Of a DNA stretch of 51,131 nucleotides, positions 40,202 through 51,131 are shown piece after piece. Both the position numbers and the translations under genes were made by a program. The stretch spans positions 1 through 51,131 of the forward strand of contig SSHC01000054.1 of the NCBI GenBank assembly GCA_008017265.1, written 5' to 3'. Each line of letters starts with the position of its first letter. Position 1 is the first letter of the stretch. This DNA comes from Aeromicrobium sp. GTDB lineage: Bacteria > Actinomycetota > Actinomycetes > Propionibacteriales > Nocardioidaceae. Below the pieces are notes generated by a model. The model saw only the letters and a program-made list of their open reading frames with translations. It was not told where the DNA came from and searched no databases.

Positions 40202-41650
40202 ATGGCAACGTTCGCAGGCGAACCAGAGCTAGTCAGAGGACTACGCCTGGTCGAAGTAGACCGCGAGACTGACCGGCTCGGTCAGCATCGTGCGGTCCGC
40301 GGCGAATTTACTCGCTTACCCAAAGCGCATTCGGCATGGTCGGCACTTGTTCGTCAAGGAATCATCGGACAGGCGCTCGTTATCCTCGGAACGATCCTTA
40401 CCGCGGTATTACTGAACGCTACTCTTCCTGTCGTTGTATTAGTTGGCCTAGCAGCAGTAGCGTGCGTCGCCTTTTCACTCGCGATCCTGCCCGCCTATGA
40501 ACGTGCAGGCTCTTTCGCGCCCGCTCGCCGGCTTGTCATTGCGTTGGCGCTCGCCTCGCTCGGAGTTGTTCTCTTCGGGGTAGAAATCGCGGGCTCAACG
40601 CACATCGGTCTCGTTTCTGCCGCAGTCCTGTCGGGCCTGCTCTTTGCATCTGCGCTCGTGCACAGGGTCGTCTACCGTCGCGTGCCGACACTCTTGGTTG
40701 GCCCCGAAGACTCGGTCGGAAGGCTTTCGGCTCGCTGGGAGCGTCGTCGCGACCTCGAAGTCATCGGTGCTTGCACATGGGATCCTGATATGCCGATGGC
40801 CAGCGCAACTCTTAATTCTGTTTTGCGGGATGTGCCACGCATGCTGCATACGGCGCGCGGCGCTCGAGTCGTTATCACTGCGGATGACGCGATGGCCGAT
40901 CCTGGCTTGCGCCACTTGGCTTGGGGCCTTAGAAAGGCTGAGATCGAGTGCCTCATTCTCGCTGACATGCACGATTACGTTGAGTACGTGCGGCCGACGA
41001 AAGTCGGAGAGCAGTTGGCATTGGCGCTTGACCAGCCCAAGTCGCACGTCGTATCGCGCGCGATCAAGGATGTTTTTGACCGAGGCGCATCGTTGTTCCT
41101 CCTAGTTGCGTTGTCACCGCTGATGGCGGCCATAGCCATTGCCATCCGGCTTGACTCCAAGGGGCCAGCGATTTTCCGCCAAGAACGTACCGGTAAAGAC
41201 GGCGTTCCGTTCACGATCTACAAGTACCGCACAATGGTTGAAGGTGCAGAACAACAAGTTGACGGCTTGCTTGAGCAGAACGATGGTGCTGGTCCGTTGT
41301 TCAAGATGACCGAGGACCCACGGGTCACCAAGGTCGGAAGATTCTTGCGCCAGACTTCGCTTGATGAATTGCCTCAGTTGATCAACGTGTTCTTCGGATC
41401 CATGTCGCTCGTCGGCCCGCGACCAGCGATCGAGAGCGAAACATCTCAATACAGTGCTTGGGTGTGGCGGCGACTTCACGTCAAGCCGGGCATGACTGGC
41501 CTGTGGCAAGTGAGTGGTCGTTCAACCCTCTCATGGGATGAATCCATCAGGCTCGACTTGAAGTACGTCAATAACTGGAGCATGCGGATGGATCTCAAGA
41601 TTATGTTCCGCACGGTGCTTGTCGTCTTGAACCGCAAGGGAGCGTGGTGA
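40202..41650 (+). CDS. Polyprenyl glycosylphosphotransferase (initiating sugar transferase)
   Basis: A 482-residue WcaJ/CpsE-type membrane enzyme. It has four N-terminal hydrophobic segments (about 55-160), a central soluble domain (about 165-280), a fifth hydrophobic segment (FLLVALSPLMAAIAIAIRL) and the bacterial sugar transferase domain. The latter shows GPAIFRQERTG, FTIYKYRTM, QTSLDELPQLINVFFG, SLVGPRP and KPGMTGLWQVSGR. It moves a sugar-1-phosphate onto undecaprenyl phosphate, starting synthesis of an exopolysaccharide or wall glycopolymer. A TagD-like gene follows with overlapping ends, suggesting a polymer with glycerol-phosphate. No other glycosyltransferases or flippase are adjacent. 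Confidence 0.92.
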   Translation: MATFAGEPELVRGLRLVEVDRETDRLGQHRAVRGEFTRLPKAHSAWSALVRQGIIGQALVILGTILTAVLLNATLPVVVLVGLAAVACVAFSLAILPAYERAGSFAPARRLVIALALASLGVVLFGVEIAGSTHIGLVSAAVLSGLLFASALVHRVVYRRVPTLLVGPEDSVGRLSARWERRRDLEVIGACTWDPDMPMASATLNSVLRDVPRMLHTARGARVVITADDAMADPGLRHLAWGLRKAEIECLILADMHDYVEYVRPTKVGEQLALALDQPKSHVVSRAIKDVFDRGASLFLLVALSPLMAAIAIAIRLDSKGPAIFRQERTGKDGVPFTIYKYRTMVEGAEQQVDGLLEQNDGAGPLFKMTEDPRVTKVGRFLRQTSLDELPQLINVFFGSMSLVGPRPAIESETSQYSAWVWRRLHVKPGMTGLWQVSGRSTLSWDESIRLDLKYVNNWSMRMDLKIMFRTVLVVLNRKGAW

Positions 41651-41655
41651 TCGGA

Positions 41656-42090
41656 ATGTCTGAGGTAGTGGGATACGCAAGTGGCGTTTTCGATCTGTTT
41701 CATATCGGTCACTTGAACATCTTGAAATCGGCGAGTGAAAATTGCGACCGATTGATCGTGGGCGTCGCTTCAGACGAATACATCAAGAACCTCAAGGGGA
41801 ATGCACCCGTGATTCCCTTTGAAGAGCGTGCTGAGATTGTGGCAAACCTCAAGTTCGTCGACGAAGTCGTCAAAGATGAAAGCGTCGACAAAACTCTCGT
41901 CTGGTGCGAACGCCCCTTCCACGTTTTCTTTAAAGGTGACGATTGGCGCGGATCGCCAAAAGGTAACCAATTGGAAGCCGACATGGCTCGAGTAGGCGTT
42001 CGCGTGCACTATTTTCCGTACACATTGCACACGTCGAGCACGCGACTTCGCACCTATCTTGAGAATGCCGAGGCGGCCGCCAGCGTCTAA
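41656..42090 (+). CDS. Glycerol-3-phosphate cytidylyltransferase-like protein (second copy)
   Basis: A 144-residue nucleotidyltransferase. It starts VVGYASGVFDLFHIGHLN with HIGH at 16-19, has KGDDWRG (GDDW at 94-97) and ends with the HTSST motif (125-129), the counterpart of RTxGxST in TagD. It is clearly related to tagD at 3397-3864 but is shorter and quite diverged, with Tyr-Thr-Leu-His replacing Pro-Arg-Thr-Gln before the ST motif, so the substrate may be another polyol phosphate. The start is uncertain: GTG at 41647 has better spacing to AAGGGAG, whereas ATG at 41656 gives the family-like N-terminus. It is co-transcribed with the sugar transferase. Confidence 0.82.
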   Translation: MSEVVGYASGVFDLFHIGHLNILKSASENCDRLIVGVASDEYIKNLKGNAPVIPFEERAEIVANLKFVDEVVKDESVDKTLVWCERPFHVFFKGDDWRGSPKGNQLEADMARVGVRVHYFPYTLHTSSTRLRTYLENAEAAASV

Positions 42091-42109
42091 TTCACGCAGC
42101 CACACTCGT

Positions 42110-42140
42110 CATGCCCCCGGTCCCGAGATCCGGGGGCATG
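42110..42140 (+). terminator. Intrinsic terminator after the second tagD-like gene
   Basis: CATGCCCCCGG pairs perfectly with CCGGGGGCATG (11 bp, 9-nt loop), followed by CTTTTCT. Confidence 0.9.
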
Positions 42141-42202
42141 CTTTTCTCTGGAATTTGGTCGGAAATCTGTCCAGTCTAGTGACGTGGAGCACGCGCATCT
42201 GT

Positions 42203-42208
42203 TACGCT
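42203..42208 (+). promoter_or_regulatory. -10 box of the acyl-CoA ligase gene
   Basis: TACGCT, CCACCCC, then ATG; no Shine-Dalgarno. Confidence 0.5.
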
Positions 42209-42215
42209 CCACCCC

Positions 42216-43811
42216 ATGGGTGATTTGGGATACAAAGTCAAAGTCTTACGTCAGATCGGGCTGATCAAGGCCGCGCCTCCGGGCCGACTTTTCGGTGCCG
42301 TGAAGCAGTTGAAGAAGTGGGGTCCGGGTCTCCCGGCCGGCATCAACGCTGCTGCACGCCGCTATCCGAACCAGATCGCCATCATCGATGATGAAGGCGA
42401 AATCACATACTCAGAACTGATTGCGCAAATCAACCAGTTCACTGAAGTTTTGCGCGAACGCGGCCTGCAACCAGGTGACTCCATCGCGCTTCTCGCGCGC
42501 AACCACCGCTACTTCGTGATTGCGCTCGTCGCGATCATTCAATTGGGCGCTCGCATTCTCTTGCTCAACACGATGGCGAGCAAGGCGCAGTTGACAGACC
42601 TCGCAGAACGCGAGGGAGCTGAACTTTTGATTCTTGATGAAGAGTTCCTGCCGCTTGTCGACGAAGTTCGTCGGAGCCGCCTCATAGCGGCGTGGGCCGA
42701 CAACCCAGAAGCGTTGGAAGTGCCAACAATTGCGAACCTCATTGTGGGCAAGCCCAAGGGAGATCAAGAAGTTCCCGAACGCAAGGGCGAGATCGTCATC
42801 TTCACGTCTGGCACCACCGGTTTGCCCAAGGGTGCAAAACGACGTGAGCCAGATGACTTGTTGCCGCTCATCACCTACTACGGAGCGATCCCTGTTGAGG
42901 GCAACTCCACCATGATCGTGGCGGCACCGCTGTTCCACTCGTGGGGATTGCTGAACTACGGCTTCGCTCAGACAACAGTCCCGACGGTCATCTTGCGTCG
43001 TCGTTTCGATCCCGAGCAAACACTTGCCGACATCGAAAAGTACAAAGCCGAGGTATTGGTTGTCGTTCCGTTGATGATTCAGCGCATGGCGAACCTGCCA
43101 GAAGCGGATGCCGAAAAGTACAATGTTTCCTCGTTGAAGATCACGGCTTCAAGTGGTTCGGCTCTCGCCGGAGATATGCCCATTCGGTTCATGGATCGCT
43201 ACACCGATTCGATCTACAACTTCTATGGAGCAACAGAGACCAGCTGGGTTTCGATCGCTTCGCCGCAAGACCTGCGCGACGCGCCAGGTACCGCAGGGCG
43301 TGTCCCGTGGCGTACCGAAGTCAAGATTCTTGACTCGGAGGGCAACGAGTTGCCGACAGGCGAAATCGGCGTTATTCACGTCATCAACGACATGCCGTTC
43401 GGCGGCTACACCGATGGACGAAGCAAGGCCGTCCACGGTGGCCTCATCGACACAGGCGACTTGGGATACTTCGATGAACAAGGTCGCTTGTTCGTTTCAG
43501 GCCGCGACGACGATATGATCATTTCGGGTGGCGAGAACGTGTTCCCGCGTGAACTCGAAGACTGCCTTAGCGATCATCCTGACGTTTCGGACGTCGTTGT
43601 GACGGGTATCGCTGACGCCGAATGGGGCCAGCGTCTCGTTGCCTACGTCGTGCTTGAAGAGGGCAGTTACGCTACGGAAGCGTCACTCATCGCCTACGCA
43701 AAGGAAAACGTGCCACGCTTCGCGGTGCCGAAGGCGATCGCCATGCTGGATGAGCTTCCACGCAACCCAACGGGCAAGGTAATGAAGAGAATGCTGCCGC
43801 CCATCGAATAA
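42216..43811 (+). CDS. Acyl-CoA synthetase (FadD-like AMP-dependent ligase)
   Basis: A 531-residue ANL ligase that activates a carboxylic acid, probably a fatty acid, to its CoA ester via an adenylate. The P-loop is FTSGTTGLPKGAKR. YNFYGATETSW is motif A5, LIDTGDLGYFDEQGRL is A7, SGRDDDMIISGGENVFPRELE covers A8, and the catalytic Lys lies in NPTGKVMKR near the C-terminus. Residues 1-40 form an amphipathic extension seen in actinobacterial FadD relatives. Unlike the OleC-type ligase at 15754-17427 it keeps the canonical PTGK motif. It is a single-gene unit with a leaderless-type promoter and a large hairpin downstream. Confidence 0.9.
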   Translation: MGDLGYKVKVLRQIGLIKAAPPGRLFGAVKQLKKWGPGLPAGINAAARRYPNQIAIIDDEGEITYSELIAQINQFTEVLRERGLQPGDSIALLARNHRYFVIALVAIIQLGARILLLNTMASKAQLTDLAEREGAELLILDEEFLPLVDEVRRSRLIAAWADNPEALEVPTIANLIVGKPKGDQEVPERKGEIVIFTSGTTGLPKGAKRREPDDLLPLITYYGAIPVEGNSTMIVAAPLFHSWGLLNYGFAQTTVPTVILRRRFDPEQTLADIEKYKAEVLVVVPLMIQRMANLPEADAEKYNVSSLKITASSGSALAGDMPIRFMDRYTDSIYNFYGATETSWVSIASPQDLRDAPGTAGRVPWRTEVKILDSEGNELPTGEIGVIHVINDMPFGGYTDGRSKAVHGGLIDTGDLGYFDEQGRLFVSGRDDDMIISGGENVFPRELEDCLSDHPDVSDVVVTGIADAEWGQRLVAYVVLEEGSYATEASLIAYAKENVPRFAVPKAIAMLDELPRNPTGKVMKRMLPPIE

Positions 43812-43838
43812 TGTGATTGGGTGATCTTCTCCAACGTT

Positions 43839-43898
43839 GATGAACCCCGCCGAGTGCGAGTTTGGGCCTGCGCCCAAGCCGCCTCGGCGGGGTTCATC
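43839..43898 (+). terminator. Compound hairpin after the acyl-CoA ligase gene
   Basis: GATGAACCCCGCCGAG pairs perfectly with CTCGGCGGGGTTCATC (16 bp). The 28-nt loop holds a second hairpin, TTGGGC/GCCCAA. There is no T run, so it may stabilise the 3' end rather than terminate on its own. Confidence 0.7.
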
Positions 43899-43941
43899 GC
43901 GTCGGGGAGCCTTCGTGTCCCGGAGATCGTGAGGTGAACCG

Positions 43942-44946
43942 ATGAGTTGGCTTCGGCGAAGTGTTCGGGCCGTCGATGATTTTCAGCGCAAACACCCGGT
44001 CTTGGGGTTCCCACTCGCAGTGATCTACAAGTACTTTGACGATCAGGGCCCGTACTTGGGAGCCATCATCACGTACTACTCTTTTGTCGCGATCTTCCCG
44101 CTCTTACTCATTGGTTCATCGATTCTAGGATTCGTGTTGCAAGGGAATCCTGAACTTCAAGACAGGCTTCTCGATTCGGCATTGGCCCAATTCCCGCTCG
44201 TTGGCGATCACCTTGGCAGGCCAGAAGGTATCAAGGGCAGCACGTCCGCCATCGTGGTTGGTTTGCTTGCCGCTGGTTACGGCTGCCTCGGTGTGGGTCA
44301 GTCAACGCAGAACGCCTCAAATGTCGCTTGGGCCGTACCTCGAAGCAGCCGGCCGAACCCAATTATCTTGAGGCTCAGGAGTCTTGTCTTGCTCGCAATG
44401 GCGGGCACTGGGATCATGCTGATTGCAGTAATTCAAGTACTCGTAGACAACCCGCACATCATTGGTCTTGCTTCTGCGCCGGCGATGTCGGGCATTGTTC
44501 GGATTCTCGGTCTGTTGTTGTCGATCGGAATCTTCGCTGCAGTGTTTAAGTTCGTCAGTCTGAGACGTGCGCGCTGGATCGACGTGTTGCCCGGTTCAGT
44601 GTTTTGTGCTCTAGGTTGGGTGCTGCTGCAGATGGTGGGTAATGCGTTCGTTGAGCAGGTCGTGATCCGAGTGGGTTCGATGAACCAAGTTTTTGCACTC
44701 GTTCTCGGGTTGATCGTCTTTCTCTACATGCTTGCCGCTGTGATCGTCCTTGGTTTGCAAGTCAATGTCGTTGGGCGCCGGCAGTTGTATCCGCGTGCGT
44801 TGTTGACCCCATTCACTGATCGAGTTTCGCTGACTGAAGGCGATCGCAGGGCGTACCGGCAATATGCGCGGTCGCAGCAGTACAAAGCATTCCAAAACAT
44901 CGATGTCACATTCGAGAAAAACCCAGATCGGAACTCGAAGAAGTAA
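43942..44946 (+). CDS. YihY/BrkB-family membrane protein
   Basis: A 334-residue integral membrane protein with six predicted helices. The family signatures are YLGAIITYYSFVAIFPLLLI at the first helix, GLLAAGYGCLGVGQSTQNASNVAW-like spacing in the second block, and WIDVLPGSVFCALGW in the fourth. The family was once misnamed ribonuclease BN; it is now considered a membrane transporter or envelope protein of unknown substrate. The C-terminal 60 residues are cytoplasmic and charged. The ribosome site (GTGAGGTGAACCG region) is weak. Confidence 0.9.
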   Translation: MSWLRRSVRAVDDFQRKHPVLGFPLAVIYKYFDDQGPYLGAIITYYSFVAIFPLLLIGSSILGFVLQGNPELQDRLLDSALAQFPLVGDHLGRPEGIKGSTSAIVVGLLAAGYGCLGVGQSTQNASNVAWAVPRSSRPNPIILRLRSLVLLAMAGTGIMLIAVIQVLVDNPHIIGLASAPAMSGIVRILGLLLSIGIFAAVFKFVSLRRARWIDVLPGSVFCALGWVLLQMVGNAFVEQVVIRVGSMNQVFALVLGLIVFLYMLAAVIVLGLQVNVVGRRQLYPRALLTPFTDRVSLTEGDRRAYRQYARSQQYKAFQNIDVTFEKNPDRNSKK

Positions 44947-45019
44947 CCAGAAAGCGCATAGAATTCCGGCTTCTTACGCCAATTCGCGTATCTCGTGACG
45001 CGCGTGTGTGCTCTCCACA

Positions 45020-45025
45020 TAGACT
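45020..45025 (+). promoter_or_regulatory. -10 box of the cold shock gene
   Basis: TAGACT, 18 bp after TGACGC. The predicted leader is about 31 nt and has a GAAGG ribosome site. Confidence 0.4.
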
Positions 45026-45062
45026 TGAGACGGTACTGACCTGCAAACGAAGGATTGAACAC

Positions 45063-45458
45063 ATGCCTACCGGCAAGGTGAAGTGGTTTGACGCTGACAA
45101 GGGTTTCGGCTTCCTCAGCCGCGAAGACGGCGATGACGTCTACGTGCATGCTGATGCGCTCCCTGCGGGCGTGAACGTCTTAAAGCCGGGTATGCGCGTC
45201 GAGTTTGGCATCGTTTCGGGTCGTCGTGGCGATCAAGCACTTCAAGTGACGGTTCTCGATCCTGCCCCGTCAATCGCGGCACGGCAAGCAGCGGCACGGC
45301 GCAAGCCGACTGAAGAAATGGTCGTCATTATTGAGGATCTGATGCAACTGCTCGACGGCATTTCGGAAAGTTACCGCCGTTGTCACCACCCCGATGCCAA
45401 AACTGCCAAGCCTGTTGCGCAATTGCTTCGCAAGGTCGCTACAGACCTCGAAGCCTGA
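45063..45458 (+). CDS. Cold shock domain protein (CspB-like, extended)
   Basis: A 131-residue protein. The N-terminal cold shock domain (1-65) has RNP1 KGFGFL and RNP2 VYVHADAL; it binds single-stranded RNA or DNA and melts secondary structure. A C-terminal helical extension (about 75-131) doubles the size of a minimal Csp, as in the longer actinobacterial CspB proteins; its role is unknown. The ATG was chosen at the domain start (MPTGKVKWFDADKG) with GAAGG upstream; an in-frame start 57 nt earlier would add an unrelated Arg/Cys-rich stretch. The DUF3027 gene follows 90 nt downstream. Confidence 0.92.
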   Translation: MPTGKVKWFDADKGFGFLSREDGDDVYVHADALPAGVNVLKPGMRVEFGIVSGRRGDQALQVTVLDPAPSIAARQAAARRKPTEEMVVIIEDLMQLLDGISESYRRCHHPDAKTAKPVAQLLRKVATDLEA

Positions 45459-45547
45459 CGGTCACTGATCGATTTCGGGAGTTCAAATCACCGAATGCAT
45501 GCGCAGAATTCATCGAGCACAGACTCTTCCAATTGAAAGGCAATCTC

Positions 45548-46285
45548 ATGGGTGAGAATCTCACGGCCGTCGGCAGCATTGAGATCGCACGCGCCGCCTT
45601 GGCCGATTCGGTCGATTCAGTCGAGTACGGTGCGCACCTGTCGTCGCGTGATCTTGGTGGAGGCCTTTGGGCCGAATCCTTCGTGTGTACGCGCGCTGGA
45701 TATACCGGCTGGTTTTGGGAAGTGTGCCTTTCTGAATTCGAAGGCCGCTTCACGGTCAATGACGTCATAGTTCTACCGGGATCCGAAGCGATTGTTGCGC
45801 CGGAGTGGACCCCGTATCGTGATCGAGTCCAGCCCGAAGACCTCGGGCCAGGTGATGTCTTGCCACCGGACGCCGACGACATTCGGCTCGTGCCGGCATG
45901 GTCGGCTGGCGACGGTGAGGACACGGGCGTCGTCGATCGACACTTCGCGCGCGAAGTAGGGCTTGGCCGTGAATGGGTCCTGTCATTTGAAGGGCGCGAA
46001 GACGCCGCCGACCGGTGGTACGACGGCGCGTTCGGGCCCGAGTCAGCACACGCGCAACTGGCAACGTCGAGTTGCCGTTCGTGCGGATTTCTCGTATCGC
46101 TCGCTGGCGACTTGTCTGACAGGTTCGGCGTATGTGCGAACCGAACGTCACCGGCCGATGGTTCTGTCGTTGCCTTCACGTACGGCTGTGGCGCGCATTC
46201 GAGCACTAGGCCCAAGCGTTCAGGTTCCGCGGAGATCGTTCCGGATCCGGTCTTCGACACTGTGACTGCTGACGACTTGGCTTGA
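45548..46285 (+). CDS. DUF3027 protein
   Basis: A 245-residue actinobacterial protein. Recognisable parts are ARAALADSVDSVEYGAHLSS near the start, the Trp-rich YTGWFWEVCLSEFEG, and GREWVLSFEGREDAADRWYDG. Near the C-terminus is a Cys pattern: CRSCGF, then GVCANRTSPADGSVVAFTYGCGAHS. The latter forms a possible zinc-ribbon with His, of the type found in RbpA-like or transcription-linked proteins (inference). Mycobacterium has a DUF3027 gene (Rv0883c) next to serC, and serC is 1.3 kb downstream here. Start chosen by AAAGG with 7-nt spacing. The function is unknown. Confidence 0.85.
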   Translation: MGENLTAVGSIEIARAALADSVDSVEYGAHLSSRDLGGGLWAESFVCTRAGYTGWFWEVCLSEFEGRFTVNDVIVLPGSEAIVAPEWTPYRDRVQPEDLGPGDVLPPDADDIRLVPAWSAGDGEDTGVVDRHFAREVGLGREWVLSFEGREDAADRWYDGAFGPESAHAQLATSSCRSCGFLVSLAGDLSDRFGVCANRTSPADGSVVAFTYGCGAHSSTRPKRSGSAEIVPDPVFDTVTADDLA

Positions 46286-46327
46286 TTGGGCGCTCGGCTC
46301 GATTGGGCGTTTGGCGGATTCGTGTCG

Positions 46328-46918
46328 CTATTCGACGGGATCTGGCTTGCGTCGCCTGCCAACCGGACGAGGGTTGCTAGGGATCTCGGTTGACGCAGTT
46401 GGCGGAACGACTGAAGGTGCGACTTCGGTGATTGGGGCTTCTTCGAGTGCTTTGTCTTCTGCTTTGCCTTCAAGTTCGGACAACGGTGGGGGCTTGCGAA
46501 AAGAAAGCCGTTCAGACGGCAATGCTGGCGCATCCTCCTGTGACGCAGTTGGGCGTGGGGGCTTCGACTCGGTCAACTCGGCTAACTTCGCCGCCGCTGC
46601 ATGTGGGGCCGCCGAAGTCGAGAGCGGTTCTCGAGTTGCGCGCGATCGGCAGTACTCAAACCCAAGCAAACCGATGCCAACTCCAGCCAGGGCAGTCCAC
46701 ACCCACCAAGTTCGGCCAGACGCATCGAGCGTCGACCAAAATGGCAATAACCCGACGAGGGCGACGGCCCAGAGTGCAGTCCCGACAGCCATTGTGCGCA
46801 CGCCATTGACGTCGAGCGGCTCGACAGGCGCCATCTTGTGCGTCTTGGCGCCGATGACGATCTCTTGTGCGTCGGGTCGACCGAATTCGGGGACCCGCGA
46901 TGACCGTGGGGAACTCAC
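46328..46918 (-). CDS. DUF2530 membrane protein
   Basis: A 196-residue protein with the DUF2530 core: VEPLDVNGVRTMAVGTALWAV begins the first of two transmembrane helices, followed by RTWWVWTALAGVGIGLLGFEYCR (second helix). After a Lys/Arg-rich turn comes an unusually long disordered C-terminal tail of about 100 residues, rich in Pro, Ala, Ser and Glu. Most DUF2530 proteins are much shorter. The GTG start is supported by TATCTT and six bases upstream. The frame is open for another 387 nt upstream, but that runs through the divergent small-protein and carbonic anhydrase genes and is not coding. Confidence 0.8.
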   Translation of the reverse strand: MSSPRSSRVPEFGRPDAQEIVIGAKTHKMAPVEPLDVNGVRTMAVGTALWAVALVGLLPFWSTLDASGRTWWVWTALAGVGIGLLGFEYCRSRATREPLSTSAAPHAAAAKLAELTESKPPRPTASQEDAPALPSERLSFRKPPPLSELEGKAEDKALEEAPITEVAPSVVPPTASTEIPSNPRPVGRRRKPDPVE

Positions 46919-46924
46919 AAGTCC

Positions 46925-46934
46925 AAGATAGCCT
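46925..46934. promoter_or_regulatory. Overlapping divergent -10 boxes of DUF2530 and the small membrane protein
   Basis: Reverse TATCTT (46925-46930) is six bases before the DUF2530 GTG. Forward TAGCCT (46929-46934) shares two bases with it and is 24 bp before the TTG of the small ORF. Confidence 0.4.
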
Positions 46935-46958
46935 GAGAAGTGAAAGTGAGGAGTCGAC

Positions 46959-47042
46959 TTGAATCCGAAATACCGCCGCATGCTCATTCCAGGGTTGCTT
47001 GCCGCGCTCGTTCTTGTAGTTGTCATAGCCTCATTCGTCTGA
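46959..47042 (+). CDS. Small single-pass membrane protein, 27 residues
   Basis: A short ORF with a TTG start, preceded by GAGGAG at ideal 5-nt spacing (46948-46953). Residues 1-8 are basic (NPKYRRM). Residues 9-27 are one hydrophobic helix (LIPGLLAALVLVVVIASFV) reaching the stop, an orientation-defined tail of the cytoplasm-in type. It lies between divergent DUF2530 and the gamma-carbonic anhydrase, 18 nt before the latter's ATG. I do not recognise it as a named family. The strong ribosome site and clean helix argue for real translation. Confidence 0.65.
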   Translation: MNPKYRRMLIPGLLAALVLVVVIASFV

Positions 47043-47048
47043 TCCGGA

Positions 47049-47054
47049 TACGGT
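47049..47054 (+). promoter_or_regulatory. -10 box of the gamma-carbonic anhydrase gene
   Basis: TACGGT, GAATTC, ATG; it starts seven bases after the stop of the small membrane protein. Confidence 0.5.
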
Positions 47055-47060
47055 GAATTC

Positions 47061-50602
<3,542 letters not shown>

Positions 50603-50606
<4 letters not shown>

Positions 50607-51131
50607 GCATCCCTAAGAACTTCGGTAACGAGCCGTGGGCATCGCCCGAAGGCATCGACATCAAGCGTCTCTACGATGCCGGTGACCTCGGTGGCTTAGA
50701 CGCGCTGGATACGTTCCCGGGCATGGCACCGTTCTTGCGTGGGCCGTACCCAGCTATGTACACAACCCAGCCGTGGACGATTCGCCAGTACGCGGGATTC
50801 TCGACGGCCGAAGAGTCGAACGCGTTCTACCGTCGCAACCTAGCGGCCGGTCAGAAGGGACTCTCGGTCGCCTTCGACTTGGCTACCCACCGAGGCTACG
50901 ACTCGGACAATCCGCGCGTCGTTGGCGACGTCGGCATGGCTGGCGTCGCGATCGACTCGATCTACGACACCCGGAAGCTGTTCGAAGGCATCCCGCTCGA
51001 CAAGATGAGTGTGTCGATGACGATGAACGGCGCCGTTCTCCCCGTGTTGGCGCTCTACATCGTTGCTGCCGAAGAGCAGGGAGTGTCGCCCGACAAACTT
51101 ACGGGCACCATCCAGAACGACATCCTCAAAG
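50603..51131 (+). CDS. mutB: Methylmalonyl-CoA mutase large (alpha) subunit, N-terminal part
   Basis: The first 176 codons are present; the gene runs off the right edge. The sequence is the start of the catalytic subunit: [20 protein letters not shown], then [20 protein letters not shown] and [20 protein letters not shown]. These contain the CoA-binding and active-site residues of the barrel (for example the Tyr in GPYPAMY). Then comes [13 protein letters not shown] and [20 protein letters not shown]. The B12-binding domain would lie beyond the window. The ATGA overlap with mutA shows translational coupling. Confidence 0.96.

Noticed and set aside
43839..43898. Mobile REP-type element
   Set aside because: Only one copy of this compound hairpin was found in the window; other hairpins are simple terminators with different sequences.
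43942..44946. Ribonuclease BN label for the YihY-type protein
   Set aside because: That name came from an old misassignment; the protein is an integral membrane protein without nuclease motifs.

Overview
The window is chromosomal DNA from an actinobacterium. The evidence is mshA (mycothiol synthesis), carD, senX3-regX3, an HBHA-like protein, DUF3263 next to a LytR_C protein, DUF2530, DUF3027 and a CspB-like cold shock protein. These families are largely or wholly actinobacterial. By eye the GC content is moderate (not counted), which is low for the phylum. No phage, IS element, CRISPR array or rRNA was seen. There is one tRNA (Thr, anticodon TGT), and genes are tightly packed. Several local gene orders recall Mycobacterium: XRE regulator-hbhA, mshA-ybjN..gpm-senX3-regX3, carD..ispF-cysS-rlmB, DUF3263-VirR-like, and DUF3027..serC. 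I could not assign a genus.

Layout. 1-3.4 kb: truncated dtd, divergent from a nitrobindin-like gene, ygfZ and a DEAD-box helicase. 3.4-7.2 kb (minus): two secreted fibronectin-III/endonuclease-phosphatase proteins and tagD. 7.3-9 kb: XRE regulator, HBHA-like protein, DUF2200. 9-13.5 kb: typA, a DHA2 drug exporter with a possible leader peptide, and an SDR. 13.5-15.8 kb: mshA, ybjN and a DsbA-fold protein lacking its CXXC. 15.8-19.1 kb: an OleC-type ligase, an alpha/beta hydrolase with a Cys nucleophile, and a divergent TetR. 19.1-22.5 kb: gpmA, senX3-regX3, and phoU behind a PHO box. 22.6-26.7 kb: lipoprotein, carD, ispF, cysS, rlmB. 26.7-33.3 kb: FAD oxidase plus PLP enzyme, tRNA-Thr, phosphodiesterase, purU, AI-2E exporter-family protein, ung. 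33.3-36.4 kb: otsA, DUF3263, LytR_C, otsB. 36.4-38.2 kb: a SAM riboswitch controlling a threonine-synthase-like enzyme and a ThiS/MoaD-like sulfur carrier. 38.2-39.9 kb: CIRCE-groEL. 40.2-42.1 kb: sugar-phosphate transferase and a second TagD-like protein. 42.2-48.7 kb: acyl-CoA ligase, YihY, csp, DUF3027, DUF2530, a 27-aa membrane protein, gamma-carbonic anhydrase, serC. 48.8 kb to the end: mutA and truncated mutB.

How the genes work together. otsA and otsB make trehalose. senX3-regX3, phoU, two secreted EEP proteins and a membrane-anchored phosphodiesterase suggest phosphate sensing and scavenging (inference). Two CDP-glycerol-type cytidylyltransferases beside surface-polymer or secreted-hydrolase genes suggest a glycerol-phosphate-containing envelope polymer (inference). 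The riboswitch unit points to homocysteine synthesis from O-phosphohomoserine with a thiocarboxylated carrier protein.

Most striking observations. (1) At least 18 transcription units start with a TANNNT-like -10 box 6-8 nt before the start codon, so leaderless mRNAs appear to be the norm. (2) The DHA2 exporter is preceded by a short ORF carrying the Arg-X-Arg motif known from macrolide-arrest peptides, with a complementary segment that could cover the exporter's ribosome binding site. (3) The OleC/Cys-hydrolase/TetR locus stands without oleA or oleD. (4) The sulfur carrier ends Gly-Gly-Cys. (5) The nitrobindin-like and DsbA-like proteins have lost their defining heme-ligand and redox residues.
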